A stretch of 64,000 nt of DNA, from contig NZ_RCZC01000007.1 of assembly GCF_006439055.1 (NCBI RefSeq), positions 160,503-224,502 of the forward strand, in the 5' to 3' direction. Position numbers and translations under genes: made by a program. Below are positions 26,788 to 35,696 of this stretch, one piece after another; the stretch's first letter is position 1, and each line of letters starts with the position of its first letter. The notes below the pieces were generated by a model. It made no database searches. It was not told where the DNA came from and saw nothing but the letters and a program-made list of their open reading frames with translations. The stretch is from Sphingomonas glacialis (lineage in GTDB: Bacteria > Pseudomonadota > Alphaproteobacteria > Sphingomonadales > Sphingomonadaceae).

Positions 26788-27666
26788 CTACAGCAAACTG
26801 AACTCGGCCACGAGCGCGTCGAACACGGCACGGCACCGCGGGCTGTTGCCCAGATCTTCGTGCATCACGATCCATACGCTCAGATCCATCGCGAAGCCGT
26901 CGGGCAGCACCCGGACGAGCTGCGGGTCACGGGCCGCGACCGGAAGCTGGCAGATGCCGATCCCGAAGCCCGCCCGAATGGCGGCAAGGTGCGTGAGGTC
27001 GCTATCGACCCGCAGCGCAAAGGCCGCGCGGTTCAGTTCGGGGAAACGCTCGACAATGGCGCGGATCGCCGGGGTCTCCGTATCGAAACCGATCAGATCA
27101 TGCTCCGCAAGCGCTGCCAAGGTCGATGGGATGCCGCGCCGCGCCAGATAGTCCGCATGCGCATGCAGACCGAGCGGGATCGGCGAGACCTTGCGCGCGA
27201 TCAGCGACTGTTGCGTGGGCTGCACCATCCGGACGGCGATATCGGCCTGGCGCTGCAGCAGGTCGTCGACGGTGTTCGACGCCGACAGCTCGAACGTGAG
27301 GGCGGGGTGGCGCAGCCGCAGCCGCGCCAGCATTGCCGGGAGGTGCTCGGCGCTCACCACCTCGCTCGCGCTGATCCGGACCGTCCCGGCGACCGTGCCG
27401 GCGCCACCATCGGCGGTGCGCAGCAACGCCGCCGCGGTCGACGCGAGCAACTCGGCATACGGCCTGAGCTCGATCGCGGCCGCGGTCGGCGTCAGCCCGC
27501 GTTGCGTTCGGACGAACAGATCGCGGCCGATCGCCTGCTCCAGCGCATCGATATGGCGCGCAACGCTGGGCTGCGTCAGCCCGAGGCTGCGCGCAGCGCC
27601 CGACAAGGAGCCCGTACGCAACACCGCGTCGAACGTGCGGTACAGATCCCAGCTCGGCATGTTCAT
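26788..27666 (-). CDS. LysR-family transcriptional regulator
   Basis: 292 residues starting at ATG 27666 (MNMPSWDLY); the internal ATG at 27660 is also possible. The HTH is 'RTGSLSGAARSLGLTQPSVARHIDALEQAIG', then 'LFVRTQRGLTPT' and an effector domain. The N-terminus 'WDLYRTFDAVLRTGSL' matches the subgroup that often controls a divergent oxidoreductase gene. It is divergent from the NAD(P)-binding protein at 27758 and upstream of oleate hydratase on the same strand, so it may regulate either or both. Confidence 0.9.
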   Translation of the reverse strand: MNMPSWDLYRTFDAVLRTGSLSGAARSLGLTQPSVARHIDALEQAIGRDLFVRTQRGLTPTAAAIELRPYAELLASTAAALLRTADGGAGTVAGTVRISASEVVSAEHLPAMLARLRLRHPALTFELSASNTVDDLLQRQADIAVRMVQPTQQSLIARKVSPIPLGLHAHADYLARRGIPSTLAALAEHDLIGFDTETPAIRAIVERFPELNRAAFALRVDSDLTHLAAIRAGFGIGICQLPVAARDPQLVRVLPDGFAMDLSVWIVMHEDLGNSPRCRAVFDALVAEFSLL

Positions 27667-27671
27667 CTGTT

Positions 27672-27743
27672 TGCGTATACCCGATCGCCAGTTTTCCGCA
27701 ATTTCGTTGAGTCCGGATCCCGCGCATTGCTCCGTCATACGCA
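27672..27743. promoter_or_regulatory. Split inverted repeat in the LysR/NAD(P)-binding-protein divergent promoter
   Basis: TGCGTAT (27672-27678) and ATACGCA (27737-27743) are perfect complements flanking an AT-richer core, in the 91-bp space between the two divergent starts. They could be two half-operators. Short arms and wide spacing keep this tentative. Confidence 0.3.
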
Positions 27744-27757
27744 GCGGAGGACGGAAC

Positions 27758-28705
27758 ATGGAACGCAAGATCGCATTGGTACTGGGCGCAACGGGCGGGA
27801 TCGGTGGCGCCGTCGCGCGACGGCTGAAGGCGGGCGGCTGGCACGTGCGGGCGCTGCACCGCGCGCCCGAGCGCGTGGCTGACCAGCATGGCTTCGAGTG
27901 GCACGCCGGCGACGCGATGGTCGCCCGCGACGTTGCCGCCGCGGCCGAGGGTGTGGCGCTCATCGTCCATGCGGTGAACCCGCCCGGATATCGCGACTGG
28001 GATAGGCTCGTGCTGCCGATGCTCGACAATACCATCGCCGCGGCGCGCGCCAATCGTGCCCGGATCCTCTTTCCAGGCACCGTCTACAATTACGGCCCCG
28101 ACGCCTTCCCCGCGATTGCGGAGGACGCGCCGCAGCATCCCGATACCCGCAAGGGCGCCATCCGCGTCGAGATGGAGCGCCGGCTCCGTGCGTTCGCCGA
28201 CAGCAAGGCGGGGAGCGTGCTGATCGTGCGCGCGGGCGATTTCTTTGGGCCGGGTGCGCTGAACACTTGGTTCGCGCAGCTGGCGCCGGCGGGCAAGCGC
28301 CCCGCTGCCGTCACCTATCCCGGTCGGCGCGGCGTCGGGCATCAATGGGCCTATCTGCCCGACGTGGCGGAGACGATGGTGCGGCTGCTTGAGACCGACG
28401 GTCTCGACGCCTTCGCCAGCTTCCACATGGAAGGGCTGTGGGATGCCGATGGTACGCAGATGACCGACGCGATCTGCCGCGCGCTCGGCGATCCCGCGGT
28501 GCCGGTTCGCAAGACACCGTGGTGGATCATGCGGCTGATGGCGCCGTTCGTCCCGACGATCCGCGAGGTGATGGAAATGAAATATCTGTGGGACCAACCG
28601 GTCCGGATGACGAATGCCGGACTTGTCGCAATGCTCGGACACGAACCGCGCACCCCGTTGGATGATGCCGTGCGCACGACGCTCAAGCGCATGGGATGCG
28701 TGTAG
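27758..28705 (+). CDS. NAD(P)-binding epimerase/NmrA-like atypical SDR
   Basis: 315 residues, GGAGG site before ATG 27758. 'ALVLGATGGIGGAVARRL' is the NAD(P)-binding glycine motif G-x-x-G-x-x-G. 'LIVHAVNPPG', 'RILFPGTVYNYGPD' and 'GRRGVGHQWAYLPDVAETMVRLL' follow the extended-SDR layout. The catalytic Y-x-x-x-K is not kept (the corresponding segment is 'KGAIRVEME'), so it is probably an atypical, NmrA-like or otherwise modified reductase. Divergent from the LysR gene, suggesting a regulator-target pair, perhaps linked to redox or electrophile response. Confidence 0.8.
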   Translation: MERKIALVLGATGGIGGAVARRLKAGGWHVRALHRAPERVADQHGFEWHAGDAMVARDVAAAAEGVALIVHAVNPPGYRDWDRLVLPMLDNTIAAARANRARILFPGTVYNYGPDAFPAIAEDAPQHPDTRKGAIRVEMERRLRAFADSKAGSVLIVRAGDFFGPGALNTWFAQLAPAGKRPAAVTYPGRRGVGHQWAYLPDVAETMVRLLETDGLDAFASFHMEGLWDADGTQMTDAICRALGDPAVPVRKTPWWIMRLMAPFVPTIREVMEMKYLWDQPVRMTNAGLVAMLGHEPRTPLDDAVRTTLKRMGCV

Positions 28706-28725
28706 TGCGGGACGGGCGCGCGGTC

Positions 28726-28938
28726 CTAAAGCCCGTCGCGCCCGACCGTCAGCGCCGCCTTGCTCGCGTCTGCTTTCCCGGTAAGGCCCGGCACCTCGTC
28801 GAGCTGGCGCAGATCGGTAAAACGACCGCGCTCGCCACGATAGCGGACGATCTCGAATCCGTGTCCGTGCAGCCCGGGGACCTGATCGAGTTCCTCGGCG
28901 CTGGCGGTGTTGACGTCGGTGAGGGGGGCGTCGCTCAT
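28726..28938 (-). CDS. Helix-hairpin-helix mini-protein (ComEA-like)
   Basis: 70 residues. 'VNTASAEELDQVPGL' followed by 'GRFTDLRQLDEVPGLT' is the paired HhH DNA-binding signature found in ComEA, here without a signal peptide or anchor. The ATG overlaps the TGA of the deaminase gene by four bases, so they are translationally coupled. A cytoplasmic DNA- or RNA-binding helper seems possible; no tested function is known to me. Confidence 0.65.
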   Translation of the reverse strand: MSDAPLTDVNTASAEELDQVPGLHGHGFEIVRYRGERGRFTDLRQLDEVPGLTGKADASKAALTVGRDGL

Positions 28939-29429
28939 AGATTTGCCTGCTCTTCCTTGGGGAGGTCCGCGTCGGGGCCATAATACAGGGTGGCGCACTC
29001 GTCGGCGAGGCAGCCGCCCTCGATCACGATGTCGTCGCGATAGGCATCGCCGATGAAGCCCAGCGTATCGACGTGACGCGCCTCGAAATACATCGGGTGG
29101 ACGTCGTCCTTGCCCGCCCCGTAGACGACGCGCCCGACCTTGGACCAGATCGAGGCCATCGTGCACATGCCGCACGGCTGCAACGTCGAATAAAGCGTCG
29201 CGCCGCGCAGTTCGAGTTCGCCCGTGTCTTCGCAGGCGCGGCGGATCGCCATCATTTCGGCGTGCGCGGTGGCATCGGGCAATTCATGCGTCTGGTTACG
29301 CTCGGCGGCGATGACCTTGCCATCGAGCACGATCACGCAGCCGAGCGGCGATGTCGACGGGTTGGAGCCTTTCGACCGTGCGACCTCGATCGCCATTCGC
29401 ATGTAGGTTTCATCATCGTCGGCGCGCAT
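28935..29429 (-). CDS. Nucleoside/cytidine-type deaminase
   Basis: 164 residues. Zinc-binding motif 'AHAEMMAI' (H-A-E, with catalytic Glu) and 'LQPCGMCTMA' (P-C-x-x-C) define the CDA/TadA/guanine-deaminase superfamily. 'YMRMAIEVARSKG' and 'SPLGCVIVLDGKVIA' match the usual N-terminal helix and strand. It deaminates a free base or nucleoside (cytosine, guanine, or similar) rather than tRNA, since the C-terminal tail is unlike TadA. It overlaps the HhH mini-gene and lies 49 bp after DUF2252. Confidence 0.85.
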   Translation of the reverse strand: MRADDDETYMRMAIEVARSKGSNPSTSPLGCVIVLDGKVIAAERNQTHELPDATAHAEMMAIRRACEDTGELELRGATLYSTLQPCGMCTMASIWSKVGRVVYGAGKDDVHPMYFEARHVDTLGFIGDAYRDDIVIEGGCLADECATLYYGPDADLPKEEQANL

Positions 29430-29478
29430 CGGGATCTCCTTGTCGAGGGCGCAACGCACATCGCGCGAAATCGACGCG

Positions 29479-30666
29479 TCAGGCGGCGAGCGCATAGCGG
29501 CGGCAATGGTCGAGATAGCCGGCCTCGTGGCTGCCGGCGAGCGAGACCACGCTCTCCCACAGCCACGATGGCGTATCGATCGCGCTGCGACGGTCGGCCT
29601 CGAGCACGGTGATCCACGCGGCGCGTGTCGCGCTGTCCATCTGCCGGGCATGCGCCTTGCCGACGACGAAGGCGAGGTAGCGCGCCGAGCGGACCGCTTC
29701 GGCATGGTTGAACTGATCGACCTCGAGCTTGAGGTCCTGGGGTGCCAGCTCGCGGATAAACAGCGACCGTTCAAGCAGGCGGACCGCCTTCATCCGCGTT
29801 CCCAGATGCGGCGAGAGCGCGCGCGCCGCGGCGACGACGCGGTCGCCGTTATCGGCCGGCATCTCCGCGGTGGCGGCGGCGGGCGCGATCGGCGCGGTCG
29901 CCTCCTTCAGATCGACCAATGCATAGGACCGACGCCCCTTGCTCGTCTTCATCCCGACGATCGCGGCATAGCGGAGCAGCCCGAGCGAGCTGCACCCCTT
30001 CATCCAATAGGCGGCATCGACTAGATGAACTTCGCGATTGGCGGGCTTGCCCTTCATCGACAGGATGAGCTGCGCGACCTCGGGATCGGCGAAGAGATGC
30101 TCGAGCGCGGCACGTTCTTCCGCCGCCAGCGCCCAGAATTTCTTGCCGAGCGGGATGCGGGGCTCGACCGCGTCGAGCCGCTCCTTGGCGAGATGGCGCC
30201 AGCGACGGCCGAGCGCGGCGCGCTTGATGCTCCGCACCACCTCGGGCTCGACGCCCGGGTCGCCGCTGGTCGGATCGTGGATCGCGGCGGCATAGCCGTC
30301 GACCATCTCCTCCATCATGCGCGCGGTCGTGACGCCGGGCAGGTCCGATCCGCGCGCCGCGGTCGCGAGCGACAGGCCGAGCCGGATGAGGTCGTGCGCG
30401 GGATTGCCGATGACGGCCTGATCGAGGTCGCGGATCTGGATCTCGACCCGTCCCTCGCCATTGGCGAGCGGGCCGAGGTTGCCGAGGTGGCAATCGCCGC
30501 AGATCCAGATCGCAGGCCCCTCGGGCACGCGGCGCGCGGCCGGCGAGACCGCCAGCCACTCGTAGAACTTGGCCGTGTTTCCGCGAACATAGGCATGGGC
30601 CGAGCGCGCCATCTTCAGGGTGCGGGTCGCTTCCAGGATAGCGGGACGGTCGGTGGGCAGGGGCAT
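29479..30666 (-). CDS. DUF2252 family protein
   Basis: 395 residues from ATG 30666. 'IWICGDCHLGNLGPL' and 'IQIRDLDQAVIGNPAHDLIRLGLSL' are the DUF2252 landmarks. They resemble the catalytic-loop/Mg-loop pair of APH-type kinases, and the family is generally placed in the protein-kinase-like clan. Function is unknown; a phosphotransfer role is only an inference. 'GKPANREVHLVDAAYWMKGCSSLGLLRYAA' is a further conserved block. Cytoplasmic, divergent from the M3 peptidase. Confidence 0.85.
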   Translation of the reverse strand: MPLPTDRPAILEATRTLKMARSAHAYVRGNTAKFYEWLAVSPAARRVPEGPAIWICGDCHLGNLGPLANGEGRVEIQIRDLDQAVIGNPAHDLIRLGLSLATAARGSDLPGVTTARMMEEMVDGYAAAIHDPTSGDPGVEPEVVRSIKRAALGRRWRHLAKERLDAVEPRIPLGKKFWALAAEERAALEHLFADPEVAQLILSMKGKPANREVHLVDAAYWMKGCSSLGLLRYAAIVGMKTSKGRRSYALVDLKEATAPIAPAAATAEMPADNGDRVVAAARALSPHLGTRMKAVRLLERSLFIRELAPQDLKLEVDQFNHAEAVRSARYLAFVVGKAHARQMDSATRAAWITVLEADRRSAIDTPSWLWESVVSLAGSHEAGYLDHCRRYALAA

Positions 30667-30891
30667 TGGCGGGCAACCTCGATCTGTGGCGAGCGCATCA
30701 ACGCGCGTCGGTCGGATTTGTAACGCAACGTTGCTGGCGCGATGGACGTCGAGCACCCGCCCGCGATCGCTGCGCGATCCTGCCGTCGCCGCCAGTCGCC
30801 ACGCACCGGCGGGGGGGCGGCAGTGCTCGCACAGGGTCGACAAGCGGCAGCTGCCTTCGCTAGCGTCTCCCGGTTCCCGAAAGGACTGAAG

Positions 30892-33000
30892 ATGCGCCAT
30901 ACGCTCCTGCTTGCCACTGTTGCCGCCGCGATCGGCATTGCTCCGGCCGAGGCCGCCAATCCGTTCGCGCAGCGCAGCACGCTGCCGTATCAGGCGCCGC
31001 CGTTCGACAAGATCCAAGATGGCGATTATCAGCCGGCGATCGAGCAGGGGATCGTCGAGAGCCTCGCCGAGGTCCGCGCGATCGCCGACAATCCGGCCGC
31101 GCCGACCTTCGACAACACGATCGTCGCGATGGAACGCCAGGGGCAGATGCTCGCACGCGCGCAAGCCGCGTTCGGGCAGGTGGCGCAGGCGAATACCAAT
31201 CCCACGCTGCAGGCCGCGCAAGCCGCCCTGGCGCCGAAGCTCGCCGCGTACGGCGACACGATCTACCTCGACCCCAAGCTGTTCGCGCGCGTCAAGACGT
31301 TGCACGCCAACAAGGCGTCGTTGAAGCTCGATGCCGAGCAGGCGATGCTGGTCGGGGAATATTACACGTCCTTCGTTCGTGCCGGCGCGCAACTGTCGGC
31401 CGCCGATCAGACGACGCTGCGCGACCTCAACAGGCAGATTTCGACGGCCGGGATCGCCTTCCGCCAGCGGTTGCTCGCCGCCACCAAGGCGGGCGCGCTG
31501 GTGCTCGACGATCCCGCCAAGCTCGCCGGGATGACGCCGGGCGAGGTCCAGTCGGCAGCGCGCGACGCCGCCGATCGCAAGCTGCCGGGCAAGTATCTGT
31601 TGCCGCTCCAGAACACGACCGGCCAGCCCGCGCTCGAGGCGCTGAGCGACCGCGCGACGCGCAAGGCGCTGTTCGACCAGAGCTGGACGCGCACCGAAAA
31701 GGGCGACGCCAACGATACCCGCGCCGCGATCCTGCAGCTGATCGCGCTGCGCGCGCGCAAGGCCAATCTGCTCGGCTACAAGACCTGGGCGGATTATTCG
31801 CTGGCGGAGCAGATGGCCAAGACCGCGGATACCGCGCGCGGCTTCCTCGACGCGCTCGACGCCCCGACCGCGGCGGCGCAGGCAGCGCAGGTCGGTGAGC
31901 TCCAGCAGGCGATCGACGCGGAGAAGGGCGGCTTCAAGCTCGAGCCGTGGGATTGGGAATTGTACGCCGAGAAGGTCCGCAAGGCGAAGTTCGACCTCGA
32001 TCTCAACGAGACCAAGCCGTATCTCGAGATCTGGAACGTGCTCGAGAACGGGGTCTTCTACGCCGCCAACCAACTCTATGGGGTGACGTTCAAGCGGCGC
32101 ACCGACATCCCGACCTATCATCCCGACATTCGCGTCTATGAGGTGTTCGAAGAGGGCGGGAAGCCGCTCGGGCTCGCCTATTTCGATTATTGGAAGCGCG
32201 ACAACAAGTCGGGCGGCGCGTGGATGAACAGCTTCGTGCGGCAGGCGAAGATCTTCGGGACCAAGCCGGTCATCGCGAACACCGCGAACTTCACCAAGCC
32301 CGCCGCCGGCCAGCCGGGGCTCGTGACGTTCTCGGACGTGCGGACGATGTTCCACGAGTTCGGCCATGGCCTGCACGGCTTTTTCGCGAACCAGACCTAT
32401 CCGACGCTGTCGGGCACCGCGGTGGCGCGCGACTTCGTCGAATTCCCGTCGCAGTTCAACGAGCATTGGGCACTCGAGCCGCGCGTGCTCGCGCATTACG
32501 CGCACCATTACCAGACTGGCGCGGCGATGCCGCAGCCGCTGGTCGACAAGATCAAGCGCGCCGAGACGTTCAACCAGGGATACAGTTTCGGCGAGACCCT
32601 GGCCGCGGCACAGCTCGACATGGCGTGGCATTCGGTCCCGGCGACCGCGGTTCCGACCGACGTCGATGCGTTCGAGGCCAAGGCGCTTGGCGCGACCGGG
32701 CTCGACGTGGCGCACGTGCCGCCGCGCTATCGCAGCAGCTATTTCGCGCACATCTGGGGCTCGGGCTATGCGGCGGGCTATTACGCCTATCTCTGGACCG
32801 ACATGATCCAGCAGAACGTCTATGACTGGTTCGAACAGCATGGCGGGATGACGCGGGCGAACGGCCAGCGGCTGCGCGACCTTGTCCTTTCGCGTGGGCA
32901 TACCGAGGATTACAATGTCATGTTCCGCGCGATGACCGGGCACGAGCCGCAGGTCGCGCCGCTTCTGCGCAAGCACGGCTTGGACTTGGCGAAACCGTAA
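30892..33000 (+). CDS. M3 family zinc metallopeptidase (peptidyl-dipeptidase Dcp-like), exported
   Basis: 702 residues from ATG 30892, with AAGGA upstream; the start gives a Sec signal peptide cleaved near 'AEA-AN'. The zinc site is 'MFHEFGHGLHGFF' at about residue 485 (H-E-x-x-H), with the third ligand expected in the following 'FVEFPSQFNEHW' helix. 'YFDYWKRDNKSGGAWM' and the C-terminal 'FAHIWGSGYAAGYYAYLW' are M3 family hallmarks. It removes C-terminal dipeptides or digests short peptides, here probably in the periplasm. Stand-alone gene, divergent from DUF2252. Confidence 0.93.
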   Translation: MRHTLLLATVAAAIGIAPAEAANPFAQRSTLPYQAPPFDKIQDGDYQPAIEQGIVESLAEVRAIADNPAAPTFDNTIVAMERQGQMLARAQAAFGQVAQANTNPTLQAAQAALAPKLAAYGDTIYLDPKLFARVKTLHANKASLKLDAEQAMLVGEYYTSFVRAGAQLSAADQTTLRDLNRQISTAGIAFRQRLLAATKAGALVLDDPAKLAGMTPGEVQSAARDAADRKLPGKYLLPLQNTTGQPALEALSDRATRKALFDQSWTRTEKGDANDTRAAILQLIALRARKANLLGYKTWADYSLAEQMAKTADTARGFLDALDAPTAAAQAAQVGELQQAIDAEKGGFKLEPWDWELYAEKVRKAKFDLDLNETKPYLEIWNVLENGVFYAANQLYGVTFKRRTDIPTYHPDIRVYEVFEEGGKPLGLAYFDYWKRDNKSGGAWMNSFVRQAKIFGTKPVIANTANFTKPAAGQPGLVTFSDVRTMFHEFGHGLHGFFANQTYPTLSGTAVARDFVEFPSQFNEHWALEPRVLAHYAHHYQTGAAMPQPLVDKIKRAETFNQGYSFGETLAAAQLDMAWHSVPATAVPTDVDAFEAKALGATGLDVAHVPPRYRSSYFAHIWGSGYAAGYYAYLWTDMIQQNVYDWFEQHGGMTRANGQRLRDLVLSRGHTEDYNVMFRAMTGHEPQVAPLLRKHGLDLAKP

Positions 33001-33016
33001 CGGGGCATCGCGGCAA

Positions 33017-33044
33017 CCTCCCGCAAGCGCCGACCGCCGGGAGG
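33017..33044 (+). terminator. Possible terminator after M3 peptidase
   Basis: CCTCCCG and CGGGAGG arms separated by 14 bases, 17 bp after the stop codon and between two convergent genes. No T-tract; moderate support. Confidence 0.35.
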
Positions 33045-33121
33045 GCGGGGGCTCAGCACCGGTCGGTGGGGGCGCTCCCAACCGCGCTGCTGAGCCATCG
33101 CGTCCGATCGGCGGCTCCGTC

Positions 33122-35659
33122 CTATCGAACGAAGCGGCCCGCTTCGACCAGGTCCGCCGGCGATGCCGAGGTGCCGACCCACAGGGTATAGCGACCCGAC
33201 GGCATCACCCAGCGATGCTGCGCGCCATCCCATACCCCGAGCGGATGGTTGCTGGCTGCCGGATCGATCGCGATCGTCACGGTCTGCGTGGCACCGGGCT
33301 CGACCGTCACGCGGCCGAACCCGACGAGGCGCTTCGGCGGCTGCTTCACTCTCAGCCGATCTGCACTCTCGGGCAGCGAGACATAGGCCTGGACGACCTC
33401 GGACCCCGCGCGGGGACCGATGTTCTTGACGTCGAGCGAGACGCTATACCCGCCCGTCCGTGGATCGGCGGCAAGTTTTGGCGCGGATGTGGCGAAGCGT
33501 GTGTAGGCCAATCCATAGCCGAATGGGAACGCCACGCAGGGGTTCGCGCCGGCAATTGGCGCGCATTTTCCGCCCGCATTCGCGTCGTACCAGCGATACC
33601 CGATGGCGAGCTTCTCGCTATACTGGACGGCCTGGAACGTGCCGCCCGCGTCGCGCACGCCGGGGAACTGATCGGCCGCGATCTCGTCGAGGAAACCCTT
33701 GCCTGCCACCGGGAAGGTGACGGGCAGTCGGCCGACCGGATCGGCACGGCCGAACAGCAGGTCGGCGACGATGCTGCCGTCTTCCTGGCCTGGAAACCAT
33801 GTCTCCAAGATCGCGGGCCCTTGCGGCCCGAGCAGCGCCGGATCCATCGCCACGCTGGCATTGTCCTTCAACACCAGCACGGTCTTTTGCGGCATCGCCA
33901 CGCCAGTGGTCGAGCGCGCGGCGAGGATGGCGTTGAGCATGGCGCCGGTCTGGCTCGACTTGGCGGTGTTGCCCGCGGGATCGGTCGTGGCGATCGCGCT
34001 CGGTTTGGCGACGTACCAATCGAGCGACAGGCCGGCCGCCGCCGCTGTCGCCAACTGGTGCCCGTCCTTGTCCACGAAGGTCGCGCGATCGGCGCCTTCC
34101 TCGGCATTGGTGCCGGCCATGACGACCACCGAGTCCGACGCGCCGATCGTTTCGAGCGCCTTGGCGAACGGGACCGTCACCCCGTCGACCGTCGCGCTGG
34201 CATTGGCGTCGTCGATCAGCACCAGCTTGACCACCGCGTCGCCGCGCCCGAGGTCGCGTAGCGCGGTGCGGATGCCATCGACCGGGGAAACGGTGTAGTC
34301 CGGCACCACGTCCGAGCTTCCGCCGCCCGCACCCATCGCCTTGCCGAGGATCGAGCCGCCCGCGATCGCCTGTTGCGCATAGGGTTGCGAGGCCTTGCCG
34401 ACGAGCGCGATGCTGCGTGCCGTTGGCGAGAGCGGCAGGGCGCCGTTATTCTGCAGCAGCACCGCCGCGCGCGTGCCGATCCGCCGCGCGGCTTTCCCGC
34501 CCGCGACGAAATCGATCGGCGTCTGGACGAGCTTGCGGTCGAAGATCCCGGCCTTGAACATCTGCGTGTAGCGCCGTTCGAGCGCGGTATCGATCTGGCC
34601 GATCGACAGGCTGCGCTGGTCGATCGCGGCGCCGATCTTGTCGGGCGACCAATAGAGCGGGGTCGGCATTTCGTGATCGGTCCCCGCCGCGAGCGACGGG
34701 ACCGTGTTCTTCAGCGCGAAGAAATCGGTCTGGACGTAGCCGCTGAATTTCCAGTCGTCGCGCAGCACGCCGGTCAGCATCGCCGTGTTGGCGCACGCCT
34801 GCAGGCCGTTGAGATAATTGTACGAACACATGATCGCGGCGACCTTGCCGTCCTTCACGCTCATCTCGAACGGCAGCAGATACAGCTCGCGCAGGACCTG
34901 ATCGTCGACGGTCTCGCGGATCGTCATCCGGTTGGTTTCCTGCTCGTTGGCGACGAAATGCTTCGCCATCGCGATGATCCCGGCCGACTGCACCGCCTTG
35001 GTCTCGGCGACCGCCATCGTGCCGGCGAGATAGGGGTCCTCGCCGAAATATTCGAAATTACGGCCGAGGATCGGCAGGCGCGCGAGGTTCATCCCCGGCG
35101 CCTCGAAGACGTGCAGCGCGAGATTGTTCATCTCCGTCGCGATGACGCCGCCAAAATCGGTCGCGACGCGCGGATCGAACGATGCCGCCACCGCCATGCC
35201 CGACGGGAGCGCGGTCGCGTGTGCCGAGCTCGGGTGCGTGTAGGGGGCAAAGAAGGGCGCGTTGCCCGCCGGGCGCGCCTTTTCCACCTCGAGCGAGACG
35301 CAGTCGTTCTGCCCGACCCCTACCGGCCCATTGGTGATCCGGAAGGTCGGGATGGCGAGCTCGGCGATGCCCGTGACGTGGCGCGCGCCGAAGCAATTGG
35401 GCAGTTCGGGAAGGACCGACGGTGCGCTACCGGTCAATTGCTGGAGTTTCTGCGCGAGCGACATCGCCGCGACCAGCTGACGCGCGCGGGACCGGGCGAT
35501 CGCCTCCTTCGCTGCATCGGCGCGGGCGGCCGCTTGTTTCGCGACGACGGCGGGTGCCATCCAGGACGGGGGCGTCGATGCGAGCGCCGTGCCGGGAAGG
35601 CTCAGCGCCAGCGCGGCGGCTCCCGCGAAATGGGCGATGCGCGCGGTCCGAATGGTCAT
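33122..35659 (-). CDS. GH3 family glycosidase, exported
   Basis: 845 residues with a signal peptide (hydrophobic 'FAGAAALALSLPGTALAS'). 'GRNFEYFGEDPYLAGTMA', 'KHFVANEQETNR', 'CSYNYLNGLQACAN' and 'GYVQTDFFALKN' (Asp nucleophile in T-D-F) define GH3. Later come 'ETWFPGQEDGSIVADLLFG', 'FPFGYGLAYT' and a C-terminal FnIII-like domain. It is about 95 residues longer than the GH3 at 20908, with insertions around residues 480-600. It is the last gene of the TonB/hydrolase/UxuA/GH2 operon (37 bp after GH2), so it likely removes neutral sugars from the same glucuronate-containing glycan. Confidence 0.92.
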   Translation of the reverse strand: MTIRTARIAHFAGAAALALSLPGTALASTPPSWMAPAVVAKQAAARADAAKEAIARSRARQLVAAMSLAQKLQQLTGSAPSVLPELPNCFGARHVTGIAELAIPTFRITNGPVGVGQNDCVSLEVEKARPAGNAPFFAPYTHPSSAHATALPSGMAVAASFDPRVATDFGGVIATEMNNLALHVFEAPGMNLARLPILGRNFEYFGEDPYLAGTMAVAETKAVQSAGIIAMAKHFVANEQETNRMTIRETVDDQVLRELYLLPFEMSVKDGKVAAIMCSYNYLNGLQACANTAMLTGVLRDDWKFSGYVQTDFFALKNTVPSLAAGTDHEMPTPLYWSPDKIGAAIDQRSLSIGQIDTALERRYTQMFKAGIFDRKLVQTPIDFVAGGKAARRIGTRAAVLLQNNGALPLSPTARSIALVGKASQPYAQQAIAGGSILGKAMGAGGGSSDVVPDYTVSPVDGIRTALRDLGRGDAVVKLVLIDDANASATVDGVTVPFAKALETIGASDSVVVMAGTNAEEGADRATFVDKDGHQLATAAAAGLSLDWYVAKPSAIATTDPAGNTAKSSQTGAMLNAILAARSTTGVAMPQKTVLVLKDNASVAMDPALLGPQGPAILETWFPGQEDGSIVADLLFGRADPVGRLPVTFPVAGKGFLDEIAADQFPGVRDAGGTFQAVQYSEKLAIGYRWYDANAGGKCAPIAGANPCVAFPFGYGLAYTRFATSAPKLAADPRTGGYSVSLDVKNIGPRAGSEVVQAYVSLPESADRLRVKQPPKRLVGFGRVTVEPGATQTVTIAIDPAASNHPLGVWDGAQHRWVMPSGRYTLWVGTSASPADLVEAGRFVR

Positions 35660-35696
35660 TTTCTACTCTCCTATAGGGCCGCTTCACGCGGCCTCG

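Noticed and set aside
28713..28744. CGGGCGCG/CGCGCCCG inverted repeat at the end of the HhH gene
   Set aside because: Short GC-only arms inside coding sequence are expected by chance in DNA of this composition; kept out of the terminator list.
29479..33081. A 1200-codon open frame on the minus strand
   Set aside because: Only the last 395 codons (from 30666) encode the DUF2252 protein; the rest is antisense to the M3 peptidase, with Arg/Gln/Glu-rich low-information sequence typical of GC-rich shadow frames.
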